Assembly (NCBI RefSeq): GCF_007681555.1
Contig: NZ_VELE01000005.1
Location: forward strand, 86,021-150,020
Source: Kocuria salsicia
GTDB taxonomy: Bacteria > Actinomycetota > Actinomycetes > Actinomycetales > Micrococcaceae
Reading direction: 5' to 3'
Length of the DNA stretch: 64,000 nt
Shown: positions 33,400 to 41,597 of the stretch, in pieces
Position numbering within the stretch: position 1 is the first letter of the stretch
How the letters are laid out: each line of letters opens with the position of its first letter
The notes under the pieces: model-generated
Database searches by the model: none
What the model was told of the DNA's origin: nothing
Seen by the model: the letters and a program-made list of their open reading frames with translations, nothing else
Made by a program: the position numbers and the translations under genes

Positions 33400-34359
33400 T
33401 CACTGGTAGGAGACGAACCAGGGCTTGGGGGTGACCCCGAACGTCTGCTGCGGGGTGTACATGGGTGTGTCCTCGTCGTAGAAGTTCTTCCACGCCATGC
33501 GGATGCCCTTCGGCAGCCCCTCCTGCAGAGCGTTCCACGTACCCGTCTTGAGGTCCGGGGTGCCGTGGCCGTCCGCGTGGAGCACGAACGCCAGCTCGGG
33601 GTGCTGGGTGTTGATCGCCTCGCGGTTCTCGATCATGGACATCGAGAACTGGTGCAGGAGCATCGTCTTCTGCGGCAGCCGGTTGTCCCGGGTGAGCGTG
33701 GCCAGCCAGTCCGAGGTCTTGTTGATCTCCGCGGCGTCCACGGAACCGATCTGCTGCAGAGGCAGCTGCCCCGGGGCCAGGCGCCACTCGGGGTCCAGGG
33801 CCAGACCCACGTTCGGGTGCTTGAGCAGCTCCTCGTACTGCGTGGCCTGCGTGAGGAAGTCCGCCTGCCCGGGCTGCAGGTCCAGCACTACGTAGACGTC
33901 GTTCCTCTCCGCGGCCTCCACATAGGGCTTGAGCTGGTCGACGGTGGACTCGGTGGAGTAGTTGCCGTCCGGGCCCGGTTCCGAGGACGCCGTGGTGGCG
34001 ATGATCTCGAATGCGGGGATGACCTTCTCCTCGCTGTAGGGCTCGTAGCTCTTAGCCAGTTCCTTGACCCGCGTCACGGACTCCTCGGGCCCCTGCTCGC
34101 CCAGCGCCCCCAGTCCAGGGGTGCCCGGGTGCCCGTACAGCGCAACGAAACGGCGGTCCGGGAACAGCTGCGTGCCCCCGCCGATCAGCTCCTCAGGCTG
34201 CGTGGGCGAGGGCGTCGCGCTGGGCTCCGCACTCCGGGACGACGACGCCGCGGCGCCACCGTCCGCGGCGTCGTCGCCATCCGGTGCGCCGCCACCGCAG
34301 CCCGAGAGCAGCAGGAGCGCGCAGAGCGTGGACGCGAGGGGGACGGAACGGGATCGCAT
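33400..34359 (-). CDS. Conserved lipoprotein of unknown function
   Basis: 319-residue surface lipoprotein. Signal peptide and lipobox LLLLSGC with Cys at about 20, then a ~50-residue Asp/Ala/Ser linker (GDDAADGGAAASSSRS) made by two inverted copies of the dispersed word, then a globular domain of ~250 residues (FPDRRFVALYGHPGTPGLGA, YVVLDLQPGQADF, GLALDPEWRL, FVLHADGHGTPD) with the strand pattern of a TIM barrel and repeated acidic residues at strand ends. It may be a glycosidase-like or sugar-binding fold, but no catalytic pair can be assigned. GAGGTG precedes ATG 34359. Divergent from the next membrane-protein gene. Confidence 0.72.
   Translation of the reverse strand: MRSRSVPLASTLCALLLLSGCGGGAPDGDDAADGGAAASSSRSAEPSATPSPTQPEELIGGGTQLFPDRRFVALYGHPGTPGLGALGEQGPEESVTRVKELAKSYEPYSEEKVIPAFEIIATTASSEPGPDGNYSTESTVDQLKPYVEAAERNDVYVVLDLQPGQADFLTQATQYEELLKHPNVGLALDPEWRLAPGQLPLQQIGSVDAAEINKTSDWLATLTRDNRLPQKTMLLHQFSMSMIENREAINTQHPELAFVLHADGHGTPDLKTGTWNALQEGLPKGIRMAWKNFYDEDTPMYTPQQTFGVTPKPWFVSYQ
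34241..34275. repeat. Inverted pair of the GACGACGCCGCG word
   Basis: GACGACGCCGCG (34241-34252) and its exact reverse complement (34264-34275), 11 nt apart, in the linker-coding part of the lipoprotein gene. Confidence 0.85.
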
Positions 34360-34539
34360 GGGGGACACCTCGATCGTGGTGGTGGGGGATTCACGACTGG
34401 GAACCACGGTACGCGCTCGAGGTGCGCGGGTCGGGGAGGTGTCGTACCGGGCGGGACGGCGCCTGCCTGGCAGGATGAGCACAACACTTCACGGCACCGT
34501 GTGGTCATGGCAGCGTCTGCAGGAGGGCGATGTCCCCGA

Positions 34540-34601
34540 GAGCGCAAGGTCTCCGTGAGTGCTACGCCCCCACGAGCGCAACATCCCCCTGAGCGCGAGG
34601 T
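34540..34601 (+). repeat. Triplicated GAGCGCRA motif at a duplicated start region
   Basis: GAGCGCAAGGT (34540), GAGCGCAACAT (34574) and GAGCGCGAGGT (34591). The first and third are each followed 4 nt later by an in-frame GTG-AGT or ATG-AGT, as if the translation start had been duplicated. Confidence 0.5.
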
Positions 34602-34605
34602 GCCC

Positions 34606-35742
34606 ATGAGTACCGCATCCGGCCCCACTCCCCCCGAACCACCCGAGGGCCGTCCCCCTGAGTCGAACAACCATGAGTCGAGCGCCCCCGATTCGCAGGA
34701 TCCCACCGGGGCCTGGCGTCCGGAGGAGTACACGCCCAAGCCGGGAGCGACCCACCCCGGGACGCGGGGACAGGGCCGCCCGGAGGGTTCGCAGGCCAGG
34801 TCCCCGTCCTGGAACACCGGTGCTCCGGCGCGGGAGGGGGTGTCCGTGGGGTTCGTGGTGACGCTCGCCGCGGCGGGCGGCCTCGTGCTCCTGCTGGTGA
34901 TCGCGCTGCTCGCGTACCTGGCGGTCAGGACCTTCGACCTCGGGGGAGCGGGCGAGCCTGGGCCCACGGGCGGTGCGGAACAGGCGTCGGAGTCGACGCA
35001 GGGAACAGCGGACGCAACGGGGCAGGAACCGCGCGGCGCGGCGGCGTCGAACCAGGAGGCTGCCACATCCGCCCCTGCGACGGCGGAGGCCACGTCCGCG
35101 CCCGCTCCGGTGGCGGTCAAGGGCGCTCAGGAGGTCGGGGTGCCGAGCGGCAAGCCCCTGTTCCGCAAGACCGGGACGCTCGAGAAGAGCACGGTCACCG
35201 ACGAGGAGAAGAACGCCATCCTCGTCCCCGCGCACGACGGGCCCATCCTCGTGGTCTGGAGCTCCACGGGCTCCGACGGAGGGCGGTTCTACGTGAACGG
35301 CCACGAGAAGCAGGGGGGCAAGCTCTCGGCTTCCCTGCCGATGGTGCGCCCGGGCACTTCCGGGTCGGCGCTGATCAACACCGGGGGCTACACGACGAGC
35401 ACGGGTGTCCTCTACGCCCAGGGCGGCAAGGGCGCGCAGTGGGAGGTCCGGGGCTACGCGCTCTCGGCCGTCCCGGAGGTCGAGCGGGGCAAGCCCCTGA
35501 CCGGCAAGGGCACCCGCGTCTTCCGCGTGCCCGCAGGCGCCGAGACGCCGTACCGGTTGACCGTCGGCGACGAGGAGGACGGCGACTATCCCGTGGTCGA
35601 GGTCTACCCCGCGGACGACCTCACCCTCTCCGAGCAGTACGAGTCGGGGCAGGCACCCGCAGACCTGGACGTCACTGTGGGCAGCGGGGAGAAGATCGTG
35701 GTCGTGGATTCGCAGCAGCAGTGGAGCTTCACCGCGCGCTGA
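34606..35742 (+). CDS. Single-pass membrane protein with Pro-rich N-terminus and secreted domain
   Basis: 378 residues, no recognised family. Residues 1-80 are Pro/Glu/Ser-rich and cytoplasmic; one membrane helix at about 84-106 (FVVTLAAAGGLVLLLVIALL); then a ~75-residue Ala/Thr/Gly linker and an extracytoplasmic beta-rich domain from about 185 to the end (GPILVVWSSTGSDGGRFYVN, GSALINTGGYTTSTGVLYA) that looks like two related beta-sandwich modules. ATG 34606 has GCGAGG before it; an in-frame GTG at 34555 with a nearly identical upstream sequence is an alternative start. Divergent from a lipoprotein gene, suggesting an envelope role. Confidence 0.7.
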   Translation: MSTASGPTPPEPPEGRPPESNNHESSAPDSQDPTGAWRPEEYTPKPGATHPGTRGQGRPEGSQARSPSWNTGAPAREGVSVGFVVTLAAAGGLVLLLVIALLAYLAVRTFDLGGAGEPGPTGGAEQASESTQGTADATGQEPRGAAASNQEAATSAPATAEATSAPAPVAVKGAQEVGVPSGKPLFRKTGTLEKSTVTDEEKNAILVPAHDGPILVVWSSTGSDGGRFYVNGHEKQGGKLSASLPMVRPGTSGSALINTGGYTTSTGVLYAQGGKGAQWEVRGYALSAVPEVERGKPLTGKGTRVFRVPAGAETPYRLTVGDEEDGDYPVVEVYPADDLTLSEQYESGQAPADLDVTVGSGEKIVVVDSQQQWSFTAR

Positions 35743-35802
35743 GCGGGCGGGCTGCGCTCCTGCGGGGTCCACGGTGCCCGGGCCCGGCGGGGCGGCGCTG
35801 CG

Positions 35803-35829
35803 TCGATGCCACGGTTTCGATGCCACGGT
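35803..35829. repeat. 13-bp direct repeat
   Basis: TCGATGCCACGGT occurs twice with one T between, in the 140-nt gap between convergent genes. Confidence 0.9.
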
Positions 35830-35882
35830 GGCGCACCGGGGGGGATGAACCGACGGGCGAGTAGCGGCCCGGCGGTGGGGAC

Positions 35883-36233
35883 TCAGTCCGAGAGGATCTT
35901 CTGCAGGACCGTGGCCTGGCTGATGTCCACGGCCTTGGACGCGGTGAGCAGGGTCAGGCGCTTGCCCTTGACCGCGTCCCGCAGCTTCTGCAGACCCTCC
36001 TTGCCGTCACCCGACTCCAGCTCCTTGCGGTAGCGCTTGGAGAACTCCTCGAACTTCTCCGGATCGTGCCCGTACCACTTGCGCAGCTCGGTGGACGGCG
36101 CGACCTCCTTGTTCCAGTCGTCCAGCTCCGCCTCCTCCTTGCTCACGCCCCGGGGCCACACGCGGTCCACCAGCACGCGGGTGCCGTCGTTCTGGGCGGG
36201 CTCGTCATAGATTCGCTTCACGACAACGTTCAT
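35883..36233 (-). CDS. DUF488-family protein
   Basis: 116 residues, a complete member of the DUF488 family (YeaO-like), function unknown. Hallmarks: RVLVDRVWPRGVSKEEAELD, WNKEVAPSTELRKWYGHDPE and FSKRYRKEL. ATG 36233 is supported by the leaderless element TATACC exactly 6 nt upstream (36240-36245 on this strand); an ATG 15 nt upstream would lie over that promoter. Confidence 0.87.
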   Translation of the reverse strand: MNVVVKRIYDEPAQNDGTRVLVDRVWPRGVSKEEAELDDWNKEVAPSTELRKWYGHDPEKFEEFSKRYRKELESGDGKEGLQKLRDAVKGKRLTLLTASKAVDISQATVLQKILSD

Positions 36234-36239
36234 GCTTCC

Positions 36240-36245
36240 GGTATA
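36240..36245 (-). promoter_or_regulatory. Leaderless -10 element
   Basis: TATACC on the minus strand, six nt before the ATG at 36233. Confidence 0.6.
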
Positions 36246-36407
36246 CACCCGCCGCGCTCCTCGGAGATGCGTCTGCTCCGTCAGTGCACTTTGGGGGCGT
36301 CAGAAGTGCACTTGCTCCGCAAATGCACGGGGTGTGGCCCTGGTCGGGAACGGGTCCTGGCCGTTAGCGTGAAGGCCCACGCACCACTCAGCGCCATGGA
36401 GGTCATC

Positions 36408-37064
36408 ATGCCGAAGGTCCAGCCCGAGCCCGTCCGCGATCCGCAGGGCGATCACCTGCTCACCCCGCAGAACAGCGCCATCGTCTTCATCGACTTCCAG
36501 CCCGGCCAGTAGGCGACGATCGGCTCCACCACCAGGGAGGAGATCAACCTGGGGGCGGTCACCCTGGCGAAGCTCGCCCGGGCCTACGACGTCCCCACCG
36601 TGGTCTCCACCGTGGGTGTGGACATGGGTGTCAACGAGGGCACGATCCCCGAGCTGCTCGCCGAGCTGGAGGGCATCGAGGAGATCGACCGCACCGGCGT
36701 GAACTCGTGGGAGGACGAGGACTTCCGTGCCGCGATCCGGGCCACGGGGCGCCGCAAGATCATCATGGCGGGACTGTGGACCGAGGTCTGTCTCACATTC
36801 CCCACCCTGGACATGCTGCGCGAGGGCTACGAGGTGTGCCCCGTGATCGACGCCGTGGGCGGGGTCTCCACCGTGTCCCACGAGTCCGCGATCACCCGCA
36901 TGGTGCAGGCCGGCGCGCACCCCACCACCTCGGTGGCGCTGGGCAGCGAGTTCATGCGCAACTGGGCGCGGGAGGACGCGGACAAGTTCCGCGCGATCAT
37001 CAACGACTACTTCGACCGCAGCCGCGAACTCCACGGCAAGGGCGGGAACATCACGGACCGCTGA
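36408..37064 (+). pseudogene. Isochorismatase-family hydrolase (YcaC-like) interrupted by an amber codon
   Basis: A cysteine hydrolase of the isochorismatase fold, 218 codons, intact except for TAG at 36510-36512. It begins MPKVQPEPVRDP with GGAGGT upstream; SAIVFIDFQPGQ with the catalytic Asp is followed by TAG where relatives have Tyr, and the same frame continues ATIGSTTREEINLGAVTLAK to the end. The catalytic Cys is present in GLWTEVCLTFP. A single TAC-to-TAG change explains it, suggesting recent inactivation or a sequencing error. Reinitiation at ATG 36624 or a nearby GTG could make a fragment lacking the catalytic Asp. Confidence 0.88.
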
Positions 37065-37095
37065 GCCCCGCCCGGGTTCCCGGCTCCCCCGTTAC

Positions 37096-37145
37096 AAGTG
37101 CAGCTTTCGACGTTTTCACCCGTGAAAACGTCGAAAGCTGCACTT
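37096..37145. terminator. 50-nt near-perfect palindrome, probable bidirectional terminator
   Basis: 24-bp perfect stem (left arm 37096-37119 starting AAGTGCAGCTTTCGACG, right arm 37122-37145) with a CC centre and T-rich 3' flank. It is markedly A/T-richer than its surroundings. It sits between the amber-interrupted gene and a convergent acetyltransferase gene. Confidence 0.85.
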
Positions 37146-37169
37146 TTTGCGTGTTCCGGCTCCCCGGTC

Positions 37170-37532
37170 TCAGCCCCGCAGCGCCGCCAGGTGGTCGGTC
37201 GTCGGCTTGACCGTGTACTGCTCGTACTCGGGGTGCTTCTGGATCCAGGACGTGATGTACGGGCAGAAGACCACCAGCTGGTAGCCGTCCGCGATGGTGG
37301 TGTCCAGGGCCTGGCGCACCAGGGTGGAGGCGAGCCCGTGGCCGCCGAACGCGTCGTCGACCTCGGTGTGCGGGAAGATGCGCTGCTTGGTGCCGGCGGC
37401 GTCGTGGTCGATGGCCACGGTGAATCCCACGGGGTCCGCGGGGTCGCCCACGCGGATCTCGAAGCGCTGCGTGCCCTGCTCGTCGGTGCCCAGGGAGACC
37501 TGGGGGTTGTCGATGGTCGGGGTGTCGGTCAT
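37170..37532 (-). CDS. Small GNAT-like N-acetyltransferase (YjdJ-type)
   Basis: 120-residue single-domain acetyltransferase-like protein. The segment FPHTEVDDAFGGHGLASTLVRQALDTT resembles the acetyl-CoA loop of the small YjdJ/ATAT-like GNAT group, and VVFCPYITSWIQKHPEY is the characteristic C-terminal motif. Substrate unknown. AGGAGG precedes ATG 37532. It is the last gene of the AhpD-pirin-GNAT unit, 35 nt after the pirin stop. Confidence 0.82.
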   Translation of the reverse strand: MTDTPTIDNPQVSLGTDEQGTQRFEIRVGDPADPVGFTVAIDHDAAGTKQRIFPHTEVDDAFGGHGLASTLVRQALDTTIADGYQLVVFCPYITSWIQKHPEYEQYTVKPTTDHLAALRG

Positions 37533-37567
37533 GGTGTCCTCCTCGGACGGTTCGTGGATGGAACGGG

Positions 37568-38707
37568 TCACCCTCTCGCGCGCAGGGTGGTGTTCGGGAG
37601 CTCCGGTGCGGGCAGGGGTGCCGGCTGCCCGGGCGGGAAGGTGCCGAACTGCGGGAAGGGGCGGCCGTCGTCGTACGCGGTGCCGAGCAGCCCGTCGATC
37701 TCGAACCTGCCGGTCGCGGGGCCCCCGACGTCGCTGCGGCTGTCCGCGGGCAACGGCGAGTCCCCGCCGGGTTCGGTGAAGCCCATCTCCTCCATGTAGG
37801 CGCGCCGCCACGTCTCGATCTCGTCGTGGGAGCGGCCCACGAAGTTCCACCACATCACGATCTGTTCGTTGAGCGGCTGCCCGCCGATGAGCACCGCGAG
37901 GACCGGCTCGGCCCCGGCGGATACGCGCACGCGGGTGCGGCCCGTTCCGGTGAACCCGATCGCGTGCCGGGGGACCTCCACGCCGTCCACGCTGAGGGTC
38001 CCCGTCACGCTCAGGACACCGTGCTCGTGCTCCGCGGGGACCTCGATCTCCAGGGAAGCGCCCGGGTCCAGGTGCAGCTCGACCCCCGTGAGCGGGATCC
38101 GCGTGGCCACCGGGGAGGTGGTGCCCAGCAGCGAGCCGATGAACACGCGGGCGGAGAACCCCTCTCCCGTGACGGGCTCGGGTCGGTGGGTGTCCAGGCT
38201 CGGCTCCCCGAAGCGGTCCGCGTCCGGGAACGCGTACCAGAGCTGGACGCCGTGCAGCACGCTGGTGTCCTCGGTGGAGAACTCTGAGTGGGTGATCCCC
38301 CGCCCGGCATTCATGAGGTCCACCTCGCCGGGGCGGACGGTGGCCCAGTTCCCGGCGGAGTCGATGTGGTCGATGTGGCCCTCGAAGAGCCAGGAGACCG
38401 TGGCCAGGCCGGTGTGCGGGTGGCGGGCGACCTTCATGCCGCCGGTCGCAGCGACGTCGTCCGGGCCGTACGCGTCCAGGAAGCACCACGCGCCGATCAG
38501 CGAGCGTGCCTTCTGCGGCAGCGTCCGCTGGACCGTCATTCCGCGCGGTCCGCCGAGGGGGACGTCCCTCGGCTGGAGGAGTTCCACCGGCCCGTTCTCG
38601 CCGTGCATCACGGTGACGCCGTTGCTCAGCCCGCTCTCGGTGGTCCCGCCCGTGCCTGGCCTGTTGCCGCACACCGTGGGCTGCGGGTTCTTCTCGGGAT
38701 TCGTCAC
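37568..38707 (-). CDS. Pirin-family protein
   Basis: Bicupin metalloprotein of the pirin family; some members act as quercetin dioxygenases or redox-linked regulators. 379 residues, longer than the usual ~290 through N- and C-terminal extensions. Metal-site motif in the first cupin: ARHPHTGLATVSWLFEGHIDH with further His/Glu in MNAGRGITHSE. The second cupin contains EHEHGVLSVTG and VLAVLIGGQPLNEQIVMWWNF. The start is GTG 38707 (GAGAAGGACAG upstream), overlapping the stop of the AhpD-like gene by 4 nt (GTGA), so the two are coupled. Confidence 0.88.
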   Translation of the reverse strand: MTNPEKNPQPTVCGNRPGTGGTTESGLSNGVTVMHGENGPVELLQPRDVPLGGPRGMTVQRTLPQKARSLIGAWCFLDAYGPDDVAATGGMKVARHPHTGLATVSWLFEGHIDHIDSAGNWATVRPGEVDLMNAGRGITHSEFSTEDTSVLHGVQLWYAFPDADRFGEPSLDTHRPEPVTGEGFSARVFIGSLLGTTSPVATRIPLTGVELHLDPGASLEIEVPAEHEHGVLSVTGTLSVDGVEVPRHAIGFTGTGRTRVRVSAGAEPVLAVLIGGQPLNEQIVMWWNFVGRSHDEIETWRRAYMEEMGFTEPGGDSPLPADSRSDVGGPATGRFEIDGLLGTAYDDGRPFPQFGTFPPGQPAPLPAPELPNTTLRARG

Positions 38708-39201
38708 GACCTGTCCTTCTCCCGCCGGACCGGGTGGTGCGACATGATGGAGATGCGGTTGGTCGTGTTGATGGTGATGGCGAGCCACTGCACCGCCGAA
38801 TACTGCTCGTCCGACAGTGCGCCGTGGCTGACCACCTGGCATGCGTCACGGTCTTCCGGGCCGGGCAGCAGGGTGACGGTCTCGGCCAGGGCCAGTGCGG
38901 CCTTCTCCTTCTCGGAGTAGACGGCCGCATCCCGCCACGCAGAGACCAGACCGCGGCGCTGGTCGCTCAGGCCGGCGGCCGCGGCCCGCTTGGTGTGGAC
39001 GTCCAGGCAGTACGAGCAGCCGTTGATCTGCGACACCCGGAGCATGACGAGCTCCACGAGCTGCGAATCCAGCCCGGAATCCAGCGCCTGGGTGCGCGCG
39101 GCGTCGGAGAGTGCCCCGATGGCCTTCCACGCCGGCCGGTTCGATTTGTCCAGATAGAAGTGCAGCGGGTCCTGGGGTGCGTCGGTGCTCATGAAGCGCA
39201 T
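38704..39201 (-). CDS. AhpD/carboxymuconolactone-decarboxylase-like alkylhydroperoxidase
   Basis: 165 residues. The AhpD core motif NGCSYCLDVHTKRAAAAG carries the CxxC pair and downstream His used for peroxidase-type chemistry in AhpD relatives. Upstream LVELVMLRVSQ and downstream WRDAAVYSEKEKAALALAE are family-typical. It probably reduces organic peroxides, though the partner reductant is unknown. First gene of the unit with pirin and GNAT. Two starts nine nt apart (39201, 39192) are possible; neither has a clear ribosome-binding site. Confidence 0.87.
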   Translation of the reverse strand: MRFMSTDAPQDPLHFYLDKSNRPAWKAIGALSDAARTQALDSGLDSQLVELVMLRVSQINGCSYCLDVHTKRAAAAGLSDQRRGLVSAWRDAAVYSEKEKAALALAETVTLLPGPEDRDACQVVSHGALSDEQYSAVQWLAITINTTNRISIMSHHPVRREKDRS

Positions 39202-39269
39202 GATTTCACGTCCGCCCGAAACGGGTCACACAAGACGGAACCGGTGCGGATCGAACCCCGCGGGTCGCG

Positions 39270-39311
39270 GCGGGCCTGCGGAGCTCGCGGACCCGAGTTC
39301 CGCAGGCCCGC
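39270..39311 (-). terminator. Hairpin downstream of the decayed dehydrogenase
   Basis: 13-bp perfect stem GCGGGCCTGCGGA (39270-39282) with TCCGCAGGCCCGC (39299-39311), 16-nt loop. Confidence 0.7.
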
Positions 39312-39413
39312 AACCCCGTAGGCCCGGGGCCCTGCAAGCCTCCGTGCCCGGCTGCGCCCAGGAGCGCCCGAGGGGATCAGTCCGTGCACTGCGCGACCCG
39401 CTGCTGGAACACC

Positions 39414-39871
39414 GTAGTCGTGGGCGACGAGCTTGGGCGCCTTGTCTTCCATGATCACGGACCCCGCGCAACCGCAGCGCAGCAGGTCCAGGAGCTGTGC
39501 CAGGTCCAGCCCGGCACGCTCGGCCACCACCGAGGCCTCGGACAGCGCGACGATCTCCGCCGCGCAGATCAGCTGGTTGCAGGCCTGGGCCACCTGTCCC
39601 GCACCCAGGGGCCCCCTCGGCCACGCCCTCAGCCAGGCGCGGCACGAGTGCGTCGATCTCCTCGGTGCCCGGAACCATCAGAATCACGAGGTCCGTCTGG
39701 CGCGCCATGTGCCGAGGCTCGTCGACGGGGCGGGCGCCCTCCGCCTTGAGGCTTGAGGAGGCTGTGCCGCAGCACGACCACGTCGTGGCCGGCGGCGACC
39801 ATGTGCCCGGTCATGGGCCGCCCCATGGCACCGAGACCAGTGACCCCCACGGTGCGGGGTGTGGCTCTCAT
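39414..39871 (-). pseudogene. 3-hydroxyisobutyrate-dehydrogenase-family remnant
   Basis: Pieces of an NAD-dependent beta-hydroxyacid dehydrogenase in different frames: MRATPRTVGVTGLGAMGRPM then GHMVAAGHDVVVL (Rossmann motif), then after a shift near 39745 MARQTDLVILMVPGTEEIDA, then after another near 39610 the C-terminal-domain segment ACNQLICAAEIVALSEASVV and GSVIMEDKAPKLVAHDY. The middle, with its catalytic Lys, and the last ~60 residues are missing. Originally ~290 residues. A hairpin follows at 39270-39311. Confidence 0.85.
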
Positions 39872-40030
39872 GGTCGTTCCATGCTCTCGAGGACTGCTGA
39901 TGGGCTCCATTGTGTCCCCGGAGGGTGCGGGGGTGAGGGCCCCTCCGGCGACGGTGCCCGGGAACCTTCCCGGGCACCGTCGCCGTGTCCTGGGTGTGAT
40001 GGACGACGGGCCGCAATCTTTGTCGGGAGG

Positions 40031-40064
40031 GTTCATATATGAACGGCGATCATTTAGGGTGATC
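40031..40064. promoter_or_regulatory. Two inverted repeats upstream of the aldehyde dehydrogenase
   Basis: GTTCATATATGAAC (40031-40044) is a perfect 14-bp palindrome, and GATCA-TTTAGGG-TGATC (40048-40064) a 5-7-5 inverted repeat. TAAACT at 40065-40070 could be the -10. Either repeat may be bound by the TetR regulator encoded at 41598-42299. The rest of the gap 39872-40146 shows nothing further. Confidence 0.55.
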
Positions 40065-40146
40065 TAAACTACACGTGACTCGCGCGGCTTGGATGTCCCC
40101 ACGGGCCATGTGTTCCATCGATACGTCCCTCTGTAAGGAGACCTTC

Positions 40147-41580
40147 ATGGCCGAGACACTGCAGAACTACATCAACGGGCGGTTCGTGGCCGCCCACGCT
40201 CAGGACACCATCGAGATCGTGAACCCGTTCAACGGGAAAGTGGTTGCCACCTCCCCGGTCTCGGACGAGCGGGACGTCGACGCCGCCTTCGAGGCCGCGT
40301 CTACCGCCGCCACCACCTGGAACAAGGCCACGCCGGCCGAGCGCCAGGAGGCCCTGCTGAAGCTCGCGGACGCCCTGCAGGCGCACAAGGACGAGCTGGT
40401 GGACGCCCAGCACCGCAACACGGGCCAGCCCCGCGCGCAGATCGCCTCGGAGGAGGTGGACGCCGGCACCGACAACCTGCGCTTCTTCGCCGGTGCCGCC
40501 CGCACGCTCGAGGGCCGCGCCGCCACCGAGTACATGTCCGAGCACACCTCCTACATCCGCCGCGAGCCGGTCGGTGTGGTGGCGCAGGTGGCGCCCTGGA
40601 ACTACCCGCTGCTGATGGGCATCTGGAAGATCGGCCCCGCGCTGGCGGCCGGCAACACGATCGTGCTCAAGCCGAGCGACACCACGCCGGAGTCCACCCT
40701 GGTGCTCGCGCGCATCGCCGGGGAGGTACTGCCCGCCGGTGTCCTCAACGTGGTGCTGGGCGACGCCCAGACGGGTGAGCTGCTGACCACCCACCACGTG
40801 CCGGGCATGGTCTCCATCACGGGTTCAGTGCGGGCAGGCCAGGCCGTGGCACGCAGTGCCGCGCAGGGCCTCAAGCGCACCCACCTGGAACTGGGAGGAA
40901 AGGCCCCGGCCCTGGTCTTCGCGGACGCGGACCTCGAGCGTGCCGCCGAGCAGCTCGTGCAGTACGGCACGTTCAACGCCGGCCAGGACTGCACCGCGGT
41001 GACCCGTGTGCTGGTGGAGGAGAGCGCGCACGATGAGTTCGTGAAGCTGCTGGCCGAGCAGGCCAAGAAGACCGTGACCGGTGACGCGGACGAGTCCAAG
41101 AACGACTTCGGCCCGCTGAACAACGTCCGCCACTACGAGGACGTGCGCAAGAAGCTGGAGAGCATCCCGGCGCACGCCACGGTGGTGGCGGGCGGCAAGC
41201 CAGTGGAAGGCACGGACGGCTTCTTCGTGGAACCCACCGTGATCACCGGAATGCACCAGGACGACGCCCTCGTGCAGGAGGAGACCTTCGGGCCGGTGCT
41301 CACGGTCCAGACCTTCCGCGACGAGGAGGAGGCCGTCCGGATGGCAAACGACGTCGCCTACGCCCTAGCCTCCAGCGTGTGGACCTCCGACCACGGCACC
41401 GCCATGCGGGTCAGCCGGGACCTGGACTTCGGCTGCGTGTGGGTCAACACCCACATGCTGCTCGTCTCGGAGATGCCCCACGGCGGGTTCAAGCACTCCG
41501 GCTACGGCAAAGACCTCTCGCTGTACTCCGTGGAGGAGTACACCCGGGTCAAACACGTGATGCATTCGTTGGAGGTCTGA
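40147..41580 (+). CDS. patD: Aminobutyraldehyde dehydrogenase-like aldehyde dehydrogenase
   Basis: NAD-dependent aldehyde dehydrogenase, 477 residues. The pattern follows gamma-aminobutyraldehyde dehydrogenases: VAPWNYPLLMGIWKIGPALA, LELGGKAP with the general-base Glu, and GQDCTAVTRVLV with the catalytic Cys; the C-terminus GYGKDLSLYSVEEYTRVKHVM is typical of PatD/PuuC-type enzymes. It would oxidise 4-aminobutanal to GABA, the step after putrescine oxidase, encoded 850 nt downstream. ATG 40147 has AAGGAG upstream. Probably controlled from the palindromes at 40031-40064. Confidence 0.85.
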   Translation: MAETLQNYINGRFVAAHAQDTIEIVNPFNGKVVATSPVSDERDVDAAFEAASTAATTWNKATPAERQEALLKLADALQAHKDELVDAQHRNTGQPRAQIASEEVDAGTDNLRFFAGAARTLEGRAATEYMSEHTSYIRREPVGVVAQVAPWNYPLLMGIWKIGPALAAGNTIVLKPSDTTPESTLVLARIAGEVLPAGVLNVVLGDAQTGELLTTHHVPGMVSITGSVRAGQAVARSAAQGLKRTHLELGGKAPALVFADADLERAAEQLVQYGTFNAGQDCTAVTRVLVEESAHDEFVKLLAEQAKKTVTGDADESKNDFGPLNNVRHYEDVRKKLESIPAHATVVAGGKPVEGTDGFFVEPTVITGMHQDDALVQEETFGPVLTVQTFRDEEEAVRMANDVAYALASSVWTSDHGTAMRVSRDLDFGCVWVNTHMLLVSEMPHGGFKHSGYGKDLSLYSVEEYTRVKHVMHSLEV

Positions 41581-41597
41581 CGGCGTGGGGCTCTGCA

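Noticed and set aside
30830..33409. Long plus-strand frame overlapping the kinase, ABM and MHS genes
   Set aside because: It is out of frame with the conserved MHS protein and antisense to two conserved genes.
36510..36512. Amber codon read as pyrrolysine
   Set aside because: No pyl genes or insertion context are visible; relatives have Tyr, so a nonsense mutation is simpler.
39240..39262. tRNA T-loop-like sequence on the minus strand (GGGTTCGATCC)
   Set aside because: The flanking bases do not form a 5-bp T stem, and no acceptor, D or anticodon arm could be folded.
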